Assembly: GCA_900470805.1 (NCBI GenBank)
Contig: UCCA01000040.1
Coordinates: forward strand, 4,888 to 45,526
Reading direction: 5' to 3'
Length of the DNA stretch: 40,639 bases
Origin: Hyphomicrobiales bacterium
GTDB lineage: Bacteria > Pseudomonadota > Alphaproteobacteria > Rhizobiales > Rhizobiaceae
Of this stretch, positions 1 to 9,039 are shown piece after piece. The translations under genes were made by a program, and so were the position numbers. Under the pieces are notes generated by a model. The model was not told where the DNA came from and did not search any database. It saw nothing but the letters and a program-made list of their open reading frames with translations. Positions within the stretch are counted from its first letter, which is position 1. Every line of letters starts with the position of its first letter.

Positions 1-150
1 CCCCCCTCTGCCCTGCCGGACATCTCCCCCTCAGGGGGGGGGATCGACTCGTGGCGGGCTCTTCGCGGAACGTGGAGTTTGAAGCGATCGGGCGCGCCCA
101 TCTGATCTCCCCCCCTGAGGGGGAGATGCCCGGCAGGGCAGAGGGGGGTA
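1..150. repeat. Long inverted repeat, RIME-like intergenic palindrome
   Basis: Bases 1-41 and about 109-150 are near-perfect reverse complements, with about one mismatch, around a spacer of roughly 67 bases. The arms contain C-runs and G-runs and a module (GGGGGAGATG followed by CGGCAGGGCAGAGG) that also appears in slightly different form at 21020-21155 and 33573-33705. The element lies just after the stop of ccmA and may extend past the left edge of the window. It resembles rhizobial intergenic mosaic elements; the family assignment is from memory. Confidence 0.75.
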
Positions 151-190
151 ATCCTGGCGCTGACGCTGACGGAATTCATCACAGAGCCGT

Positions 191-838
191 TCATCCCCAC
201 ACCCCCGCATCCATCCCGGAAAACCCGGTCATCTTGAGCTCACGCGCATCCGCCAGCCCAAGCGGCTGGTGCGTCGCGGCGATGACGATGCCGCCCTTGT
301 GACGGTGCGCGTCGATCAGTTCCGCGAACAGCTGGTCGGCGCTGGCGTCAAGTGCCGCCGTCGGTTCGTCGAGAATCCAGACGGGGCGATAGGCGACCAG
401 AAGCTTGGCGAAGGCGAAGCGGCGTTGCTGGCCGGCGGAAAGGTAGCCGAAGGGGAGATGGGTGATGCCGGGCAGGCCGACGGCGTCGGCGGCTTCCTCG
501 ATCGAGACGGCGGAGATACCGCCAGTGTCGCCGAGATAGCGTCGCCAGAAGAGAAGATTCTCCGCGACCGTCAACTCGCTTTTCATTGCGTTGCGGTGGC
601 CGAGATAGTGGCTCGTCTCGCCCAGCGTGCGATCGGTTTTTCCCTGCGAATCAGTGACCGTCACGGTGCCTGCTTCCTGGCGCAGAAGTCCGGCCAGAAC
701 GCGCAGTAAAGTTGACTTTCCCGATCCATTTTTACCAGTCAAAACCAGCGCTTCGCCGGAATTCAAACGAAACGACACAGCCTCGAAAATCAGCTCTTCG
801 CCCCGCCGCGCCGAGAGATTGGTGGCTTCCAGATGCAT
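191..838 (-). CDS. ccmA: CcmA, heme exporter ATP-binding subunit
   Basis: This is the ATPase of the CcmAB(C) complex, which serves cytochrome c maturation by releasing heme-loaded CcmE at the inner membrane. The protein has about 215 residues, normal for CcmA. It has a Walker A motif GKNGSGKST at residues 35-43, an ABC signature LSAGQQRRFAFA, and a Walker B with DEPTAALD. I start at the ATG at 838, which gives the family-typical N-terminus MHLEATNLSARRGEEL; an ATG at 868 is possible and neither has a strong ribosome-binding site. ccmB would be expected next, but after the stop the window holds only an inverted repeat and then ends. The gene is divergent from acnA, an arrangement common in Rhizobiales. 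Confidence 0.93.
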   Translation of the reverse strand: MHLEATNLSARRGEELIFEAVSFRLNSGEALVLTGKNGSGKSTLLRVLAGLLRQEAGTVTVTDSQGKTDRTLGETSHYLGHRNAMKSELTVAENLLFWRRYLGDTGGISAVSIEEAADAVGLPGITHLPFGYLSAGQQRRFAFAKLLVAYRPVWILDEPTAALDASADQLFAELIDAHRHKGGIVIAATHQPLGLADARELKMTGFSGMDAGVWG

Positions 839-1063
839 GGAATATCCGTGGTTTAAGTTTTCAGTCATTGCAATGCAAAAAATGTCCGAAATGGGCCATG
901 CCCTCTCTGGCACCTTTCTTAGAAATTATCTATAAGAGCCGCAACCACGCCAGCGGTCGGCGTGAATTTCATCCTAGCGCCGAACATGAGGTTTCACTTC
1001 ATGTGCGGACAGCGGAAATGGCCGTACCCGCATCCTGATGTGCATAACGTGCATAGGCGTCCG

Positions 1064-1073
1064 CACAATTGTG
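1064..1073. promoter_or_regulatory. Short palindrome in the ccmA-acnA intergenic region
   Basis: CACAATTGTG is a perfect 10-base palindrome 25 bases before the acnA start. Just upstream is a direct repeat TGCATA-ACG-TGCATA at 1041-1055. Either could be a regulator site for acnA or ccmA. I cannot assign a regulator, and short palindromes occur by chance. Confidence 0.25.
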
Positions 1074-1098
1074 TTCGCTATCAGAAACGGGGTCTCTC

Positions 1099-3789
<2,691 letters not shown>

Positions 3790-3815
3790 TTTTTTAACGG
3801 CTTGCATGATAATGG

Positions 3816-3846
3816 CCGCCGGAAAGCGATTTCCGGCGGTTTTTTT
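3816..3846 (+). terminator. Rho-independent terminator of acnA
   Basis: A 10-bp perfect stem (CCGCCGGAAA / TTTCCGGCGG) with loop GCGA is followed by a run of seven T. It lies 26 bases after the acnA stop. Confidence 0.93.
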
Positions 3847-4027
3847 GCGCGCGCAGCTTTCAAGCAGGCTGCTCACGGCGAAGTGTTGCCGAGTTGCCGC
3901 CGGCGGGCGCCGTCTCACCCGTTCGTGATTTTTCGTTTGGATCGGGACGGATTATCTCTAGGTTGAAGATGGAGCCCGTTGCCCGCATGAGGCTGGCTGG
4001 GGTGGTGAGGAAAAAGGATTGAGGTGA

Positions 4028-4765
4028 ATGTCGCCGCGGTTTTTGATTTCGCTGATTGCAGGTGTCGCTCTGGCGGGTCCGTTGATGGCCCAAGAGGCGC
4101 CGAAAGGCGTGGTCGAACTGTTCACCTCTCAAGGCTGCTCCTCCTGTCCGCCGGCTGATGCGGCCTTCCGCAAGCTGATCGAACGCGGCGACGTCATCGC
4201 GCTCGCCTACCACGTCGATTACTGGAATTATCTCGGCTGGGCGGATACGCTGAGCTCGAAGGAAAACACCGAGCGGCAGTACGGCTATGCCAAGACGCTG
4301 GGCCGCGCCAATGTCTATACGCCGCAAGTGGTGGTCAATGGTCGCGACCATGTGGCGGGATCGGATCTCGGCGGCATCGAGAAGAAGGTCGATGGCTTTC
4401 TGACCGAGGGCGAGGGCCTGACGGTTCCCGTGAAGGCCGAAGTCAAGGGCGATCAGCTGGAGATCACCGTGGCGCCAGGCCAAGGCAAGGCCAATGTCGT
4501 CATGGTCTATTTCGATCGGGAAAAGACCATCGAGGTCGAAAAGGGCGAAAACAGCGGCCAGAAGATCGCCTACATGCACAGCGTCTCCGACGTCGAGACC
4601 GTGGGTATGTGGGACGGCAAGCAGACGCGCCTGACGCTGCCGGCCAGCCTGCTGCAGAAGCCGGATCTGGAAGGATGCGCGGTGCTGCTGCAGTCGTCGA
4701 CGACCGACGGCACGCCGGCGGCGATATTGGGCGCGGCGGTGGTCATGGCCGGCAAGAATATCTAG
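4028..4765 (+). CDS. DUF1223 family periplasmic thioredoxin-like protein
   Basis: This 245-residue secreted protein belongs to the DUF1223 family, which has a thioredoxin-like fold and no settled function. Residues 1-22 form a signal peptide ending near LMAQEA. The family hallmark follows: VELFTSQGCSSCPPAD, with a CxxC pair at Cys37/Cys40, then DYWNYLGWADTLSS and YTPQVVVNGRDHVAGS. The CxxC suggests a redox role, which is inference. The ATG at 4028 is preceded by GAGGTGA, a good ribosome-binding site. It is the first gene after the acnA terminator and is followed by a structured gene-free region. Confidence 0.9.
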   Translation: MSPRFLISLIAGVALAGPLMAQEAPKGVVELFTSQGCSSCPPADAAFRKLIERGDVIALAYHVDYWNYLGWADTLSSKENTERQYGYAKTLGRANVYTPQVVVNGRDHVAGSDLGGIEKKVDGFLTEGEGLTVPVKAEVKGDQLEITVAPGQGKANVVMVYFDREKTIEVEKGENSGQKIAYMHSVSDVETVGMWDGKQTRLTLPASLLQKPDLEGCAVLLQSSTTDGTPAAILGAAVVMAGKNI

Positions 4766-4802
4766 GCTCGCCAGCAATCCGAAGGTTAAACTATCTGGGA
4801 AA

Positions 4803-4908
4803 TTTCATCTGCCCCGCAGGTGAAATCTGGGCGACCCGGCTGATCGTATTCGGGGCTGGGGTTAAGGTCGATACGGTCAGCCGGGCCTTTTGGCGCGCGA
4901 GGCGCCAA
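4803..4908 (+). ncRNA. Candidate structured RNA: three tandem hairpins
   Basis: Three hairpins lie in a row in the gene-free stretch 4766-5149. Hairpin 1 pairs 4803-4813 with 4817-4827, an 11-bp stem with a CCC triloop. Hairpin 2 pairs 4836-4850 with 4871-4885, a 15-bp stem. Hairpin 3 pairs 4890-4896 with 4902-4908, a 7-bp stem. The only imperfect pairs are T4809-G4821 and T4845-G4876. Both become G-U wobbles in plus-strand RNA but A-C mismatches on the other strand, which favours a plus-strand transcript. It could be a 3' UTR of the DUF1223 gene, a small RNA, or a leader of the DUF2794 gene. CCTTTT after hairpin 2 might make that hairpin a weak terminator. No known family is recognised. Confidence 0.4.
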
Positions 4909-5149
4909 CTCCCGCATCCCCTCCAATGTCAGGAAGGCGATGCGCAAAATCCGTTGTCGGCGAATCCGGCCTGGATGCGCCGCTCAAGTGCGAGGGAATT
5001 TCACTTTTAATTGAGGCGCTGTTTTGACTGAAATACGGCGCGCCGGAGATTGCACAGAACATGCTTAATGCGCGCGAGGCGGCGCTTGCAATTTGTAAAC
5101 GCTCGGGCAAACTGTCACCTGCATGTCACGAAGGAGGCATTCGAGACTG

Positions 5150-5551
5150 ATGACAGATCAGCCGGATTTGCGGCGTGGGGATAGTCGGGCGGCGGAAAGC
5201 GGCTCTTCCGTTGTCGTGGATATCAAGGAATACAAGCAGACCAAGGACGCGCTGCCGGTGACGTTTCACCGGCGGGAACTCGATGCGATCCTGTGGATCT
5301 ATGGCCGTATGGTCGGCGAGGGTGAGTGGCGCGACTACGCGATCGACCATCTGAAGGACATGGCGGTGTTTTCCGTGTTCAAGCGCTCCGGTGAAATGCC
5401 GCTGTTTCGCATCGAGAAAAACCCGAAGCTGGCCGCCAAGCAGGGCGCCTATTCGGTGGTCAACACCCACGGGATGATCCTCAAGCGCGGCCACGACCTG
5501 CAGCAGGTGCTGAAGGTGTTCAACAAGTCGCTGAAGCTGGTGGAGAAGTAG
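5150..5551 (+). CDS. DUF2794 domain protein
   Basis: This 133-residue cytoplasmic protein matches DUF2794, a small family confined to Alphaproteobacteria with no known function. The conserved core starts at VTFHRRELDAILWIYGRMV and ends with the basic tail KVFNKSLKLVEK. There is no signal peptide or membrane segment. I start at the ATG at 5150 because AAGGAGG at 5131-5137 sits 12 bases upstream; an ATG at 5123 would precede that site. The sequence between it and the DUF1223 gene is the structured stretch described separately. Confidence 0.85.
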   Translation: MTDQPDLRRGDSRAAESGSSVVVDIKEYKQTKDALPVTFHRRELDAILWIYGRMVGEGEWRDYAIDHLKDMAVFSVFKRSGEMPLFRIEKNPKLAAKQGAYSVVNTHGMILKRGHDLQQVLKVFNKSLKLVEK

Positions 5552-5557
5552 GGTCGC

Positions 5558-6115
5558 TCAGCCTGCGAACAGGGTGCCGGGATAAGATCCGGGGTCGGGA
5601 TCGGTGTTGTTGCCGTCGCCGAGTTCGCGCTGCATCAGCATGGTGTCGAGCCAGCGCCCCTGCTTGAAGCCGGAGCCGGTCATGCGGCCGATCTCGGAGA
5701 AGCCCAAGGCCTGGTGCAGCGCGATCGAGGCCGGATGGGCGCCGCCGATGACGGCCACCATCTGGCGGAAGCCGAGCGCGGAGCAGCGCGTGATCAGTTC
5801 GCTCAGCAGCTGCTTGCCGATGCCCCTGCCACGTGCCTCAGGCGCCAGATAGATCGAATCCTCGACCATCCAGCGATAGGCCGGCCGCGTGCGGAAGGCC
5901 GAGGCATAGGCATAGCCAAGCAGGCCGCCATCCTCTCCGACAGCGGCGATATAGGGATAGCCTTGACTTGTGATGGCCGACAGCCGCGCCGCCATCTCCT
6001 CGCGCTCCGGCGCGGCAATCTCGTAGCTGGCAACGCCCGACAGCACGGCTTCGCGGTAGATCGCGGTGATGGCATCGAGATCGGAAGCGGCGATATCGCG
6101 GAGATGAACGGTCAT
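5558..6115 (-). CDS. GNAT family N-acetyltransferase (phosphinothricin acetyltransferase-like)
   Basis: This 185-residue acetyltransferase is related to the PAT/Bar branch of the GNAT superfamily, which acetylates the amino group of phosphinothricin-like or amino-acid-like substrates with acetyl-CoA. The acetyl-CoA site is the segment LAPEARGRGIGKQLL. The N-terminus IRDAT-like stretch (HLRDIAASDLDAITAIYREAV) and GVASYE are typical of the branch. The start is set at the ATG at 6115; longer readings run antisense through rpe. It is convergent with the DUF2794 gene, only 6 bases apart. The true substrate cannot be told from sequence. Confidence 0.87.
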   Translation of the reverse strand: MTVHLRDIAASDLDAITAIYREAVLSGVASYEIAAPEREEMAARLSAITSQGYPYIAAVGEDGGLLGYAYASAFRTRPAYRWMVEDSIYLAPEARGRGIGKQLLSELITRCSALGFRQMVAVIGGAHPASIALHQALGFSEIGRMTGSGFKQGRWLDTMLMQRELGDGNNTDPDPGSYPGTLFAG

Positions 6116-6281
6116 GCGGCGGCCGATGGCTGGAGGGCGGTTAGGGGTGAAGAGCATCCGGGGAGGGATTTGGCAACTGGAAAAGTGGGTGGTGGGCTTC
6201 GCGCCAATGGGAGACGTTGCCGTTATTGCCGAACCATTTATGATGGCCGCATACTGAAATTCATAAGCCACGGACATTTCT

Positions 6282-6947
6282 ATGAAAATCCCCACCCGCA
6301 TTGCCCCTTCTATACTCGCATGTAATCTCGCGCGACTTTCCGAGGAGTGTAGTGCAGCCATCAATGCAGGGGGTGATTTCATCCACTTTGACGTGATGGA
6401 TAATGCCTTTGTGCCCAATCTGACGTTTGGTGCTCCTCTATTGAAATCTCTACGCGACGATGGTTTCGCAGGATTTGTTGACGTGCATCTCATGACGACT
6501 GACGTTGATCGCCTTGTCAGGGACTGTGCGATGGCCGGCGCAAACAGCATTACGATTCACTATGAAGCAGCGAACCATATCCATAAGGCACTCACGAAAA
6601 TACGGGAGTTGGGTTGTGAAGTGGGCCTCGCGATCAACATTGCCACACCCCTCGACGTCATCGAGTATCTCCTTGATGATGTAGACATGCTGCTTGTCAT
6701 GACAATAAATCCTGGCTTCGGTGGTCAATCGCTGATCCCCGCTGCCTTACCCAAGATTGAAAGAGCTAAGAAGATCATTGACGAGCGAGGTCTTGATGTT
6801 CGGGTGCAAGTTGACGGAGGCGTCAAAGTCTCCAATATCCGCACCATTGCTGATGCTGGTGCTGATACGTTTGTTGTCGGGAGCGACTTCTTTTCGGCCT
6901 CGAATTACAGTGACCGGTGCACCGAATTCAGGTCGCAGCTCGCTTAG
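6282..6947 (+). CDS. rpe: Ribulose-phosphate 3-epimerase, gammaproteobacterial type
   Basis: It interconverts ribulose-5-phosphate and xylulose-5-phosphate in the pentose phosphate and Calvin pathways. The TIM-barrel protein has 221 residues and an intact active site: Ser10 (APSIL), His35, Asp37 and Met39 (HFDVMDN), His69 (DVHLM), NPGFGGQ at 143-149 and Asp178 (VDGGV). VMDN-FVPNLT, DVHLM and VDGGVKVSNI resemble the enterobacterial enzyme more than the usual rhizobial one. The gene uses many A/T-ending codons and is visibly poorer in GC than its neighbours. Together these point to a horizontally acquired extra copy, perhaps serving a sugar pathway rather than the core cycle; that is inference. 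The ribosome-binding site is weak. Confidence 0.92.
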   Translation: MKIPTRIAPSILACNLARLSEECSAAINAGGDFIHFDVMDNAFVPNLTFGAPLLKSLRDDGFAGFVDVHLMTTDVDRLVRDCAMAGANSITIHYEAANHIHKALTKIRELGCEVGLAINIATPLDVIEYLLDDVDMLLVMTINPGFGGQSLIPAALPKIERAKKIIDERGLDVRVQVDGGVKVSNIRTIADAGADTFVVGSDFFSASNYSDRCTEFRSQLA

Positions 6948-7190
6948 AGGATAATGCAAAGTTCGCTTCGGGCCGAAAGCAGTCTAGCGACCTTAGCGGC
7001 TTCGCGTCATCGGGAGACGTTTGCTACAGGTGGCCCGTGGGCCTCCTTTCGGCTGAAATTATGTGCGCCAACTCAAGCTCTCCCGATTAAGGGACGGCCC
7101 AGATTCCATGTCGCCAAAGCGCGCGCAATGGTACCAGAGGCGTCGCCGCCCTCCGTGAGCGCCTGCGCGGCTTGATCGGCACAAATGCCA

Positions 7191-7418
7191 TCATGGGAAA
7201 CTCAAGTCCAAACCGAGCATTCTGCTAACGACGAAGGTGAGGAGCGCGATGCACAGGAGCAAGAGCACGAAGAGTGCGGCCATCTTGCCCCCTGTGCGCA
7301 GCAGCGCTCGCGTGTCCCCTTTGTCACCTTTGTCGTAATGCCACTTGATGGCGAAAAACATGGCGATGCCCAAGGCCAGAAGCTTGAACGTAACGAAGAC
7401 GATTGGGACCCAATCCAT
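7191..7418 (-). CDS. Small two-helix membrane protein
   Basis: The 75-residue protein has two hydrophobic helices, one near residues 4-22 (VPIVFVTFKLLALGIAMFF) and one near 48-65. A polar, basic loop between them contains KWHYDKGDKGDTRALLRTGG. I believe similar small proteins exist in other Rhizobiaceae, but no function is known to me. The ATG at 7418 is chosen because AGGGTAGG lies just upstream on the minus strand. It stands alone between the rpe copy and a gene-poor stretch. Confidence 0.6.
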   Translation of the reverse strand: MDWVPIVFVTFKLLALGIAMFFAIKWHYDKGDKGDTRALLRTGGKMAALFVLLLLCIALLTFVVSRMLGLDLSFP

Positions 7419-7439
7419 AACACCTACCCTCATATGCAT

Positions 7440-7732
7440 AAACTACGTGCCTTATGATCCTCTTCCAGCCAGAGTCATACGACTTATTATGCAACGCTGA
7501 CATGTAATGGCGGGTGGCGGTTATTGGCCTTTGTCGTCGGGATCGGGGGGGGGATCGCTTCGGGCCTACGGCGCCCTCGCTCCAAGGCACCGGCCAGAGC
7601 CAACCTTCCGCTCAACGCCGTACCTCCCCTATCCCAGCGAATTGACCGCACCCGCCGGAGCTCCTATAGAACGGCTTTCGCGGAACGGGCCGATCGCGTC
7701 AGGCGGTGCGGCCGTAGCGATGGAGACACGCC
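7440..7732. other. Gene-poor stretch, nothing recognised
   Basis: No reading frame here looks like a real protein. Those present are rich in Arg, Pro and Ser, as expected from chance translation of GC-rich DNA. No tRNA, repeat or insertion-sequence end was recognised. Together with 7733-7945 it looks like eroded sequence. Confidence 0.5.
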
Positions 7733-7945
7733 ATTATCAAGATCCTGGTTTTGCTGCACGCCGCCGTCGGCATCGACTGGCAGTCGCCTCCGAAGGGCAC
7801 CAGCCTGAAGACCTTGAACGAGGCCGAGGAGCAGGGGTTCATCGAGATTCGCGGCGAGTTCCAGAAACGGCAGTTCCGGTTGACGAAGCGCGGCTCCGAC
7901 CATGTCGCGCTCGACCGGCGGCGTCTGGCGGCGCGCAAGCTTTGA
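7733..7945 (+). pseudogene. Possible winged-helix protein remnant
   Basis: One frame reads as a plausible short protein ending at 7945. It includes LLHAAVGIDWQSPP, TLNEAEEQGFIEIRG and RQFRLTKRGSDHV, which resemble the recognition helix and wing of a winged-helix DNA-binding domain. A stop lies at 7715-7717, and the only starts are weak (ATT at 7733 or TTG at 7751) with no clear ribosome-binding site. It may be the 3' part of a broken regulator gene or a small gene with a non-standard start. Confidence is low. Confidence 0.3.
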
Positions 7946-8031
7946 TGGTTCGTTTGCTGGCTGGATCAGCTGGTCGGACGATATCGATGCTGTTGATCTG
8001 CTCGGCACAGTGGACCTCACCCTGACGCCCG

Positions 8032-8071
8032 CAAAAGAAAAGCCGCCGGCAACATTCCTGCTGCGGGCGGC
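8032..8071 (-). terminator. Terminator downstream of the BI-1 gene
   Basis: On the minus strand GCCGCC and GGCGGC pair across an 18-base loop, and are followed by TTTTCTTTT. It lies about 60 bases after the stop of the Bax-inhibitor-1 family gene. Confidence 0.65.
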
Positions 8072-8131
8072 TCTCTGTCTTGTCTCTGAAAAGGCGGCCC
8101 TGCGGTTGCCTTTTTCGTTACCCGTTGCTCG

Positions 8132-8860
8132 TTACTTGCGGTTGCCCATGAACTGCAGCAGGAACATGAAGAGGTTGATGAAGTCGAGGTAGAGCGTCAG
8201 CGCGCCCATGATCGCCTTGCGGCCGGCCGTGGTTGCGTCGTCGGCTGCGTAGTACATTTCCTTGATGCGCTGCGTGTCGTAGGCGGTGAGGCCAGCGAAA
8301 ATCAGCACGCCGATGACCGAGATCGCGAACTGCATCGCGGACGAGGCCAGGAAGATGTTGACGACCGAGGCGATGATCAGGCCGAACAGGCCCATCATCA
8401 GGAACGAGCCCATCGCCGACAGGTCACGCTTGGTCGAGTAGCCGTAGAGCGACAGGGCGCCGAACGAGGCGGCCGTCACGAAGAAGGTCTGGACGACGCT
8501 CTGGCCAGTGTAGATCAGGAAGATCGACGACAGCGACAGGCCCACCAGCGCGGCATAGACCGCGAAGGTCGTCTGCGCGGCAGAGACGCTCATCTTGTTG
8601 ATCCTGAAGCTCAGGAAGAAGACCATCGCCAGCGGCGCGAAGATCACCACCCACTTCAGCGGGCTGGTGTAGATCGCGGCACCGAAGGCGGTCAACTGGC
8701 CGTCGGAGACGGCGAATGTGAATGCGAAATACGCGGCCAAGCCGGTGATCGCCAGGCCAACGGCCATCAGGTTGTAAACCTTCAGCATGTAGGTGCGAAG
8801 GCCCTGATCGATCATCTCGCCGGTTTGCACGCGGCCCTGGTAGTTACGTAGGTCAGCCAT
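8132..8860 (-). CDS. Bax inhibitor-1/YccA family membrane protein
   Basis: This 242-residue integral membrane protein of the BI-1/LFG/YccA family has about seven hydrophobic segments from residue 30 onward. The family-type C-terminus includes GLTAYDTQRIKEMYY followed by GALTLYLDFINLFMFLLQFMG. Family members in eukaryotes and Bacillus act as pH-sensitive calcium leak channels; the bacterial role here is unknown. The ATG at 8860 follows AGAGGAAACT on the minus strand, a reasonable ribosome-binding site. It is a single gene with its own terminator. Confidence 0.93.
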   Translation of the reverse strand: MADLRNYQGRVQTGEMIDQGLRTYMLKVYNLMAVGLAITGLAAYFAFTFAVSDGQLTAFGAAIYTSPLKWVVIFAPLAMVFFLSFRINKMSVSAAQTTFAVYAALVGLSLSSIFLIYTGQSVVQTFFVTAASFGALSLYGYSTKRDLSAMGSFLMMGLFGLIIASVVNIFLASSAMQFAISVIGVLIFAGLTAYDTQRIKEMYYAADDATTAGRKAIMGALTLYLDFINLFMFLLQFMGNRK

Positions 8861-9039
8861 AGTTTCCTCTTGTCAGCCCCGATGTGAACACGGTGTCGGG
8901 TGTTTCGACCCGGGCGCCGCTGCGGAGCTTCAGCATGCCTGTGGATAATATGAGCCTTTCAGCCCGGGCAAACAAGAGCCCTGCAACCCGGCGACGGGTT
9001 AAATCGCCGTAAGGTGCGGTTATTTCTCAACCAAAGCCA

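Noticed and set aside
4877..5110. 77-aa open frame on the minus strand in the structured intergenic region
   Set aside because: No domain, no ribosome-binding site, and it overlaps the predicted hairpins.
7507..8025. 172-aa open frame on the plus strand
   Set aside because: Its composition (Arg, Pro, Ser, Gly) looks random, and a different frame of the same DNA gives the only protein-like segment.
8986..9001. Hairpin AACCCG-GCGA-CGGGTT near the end of the YbbP-type gene
   Set aside because: The stem is short and no T-run follows on the minus strand, so termination is not supported.
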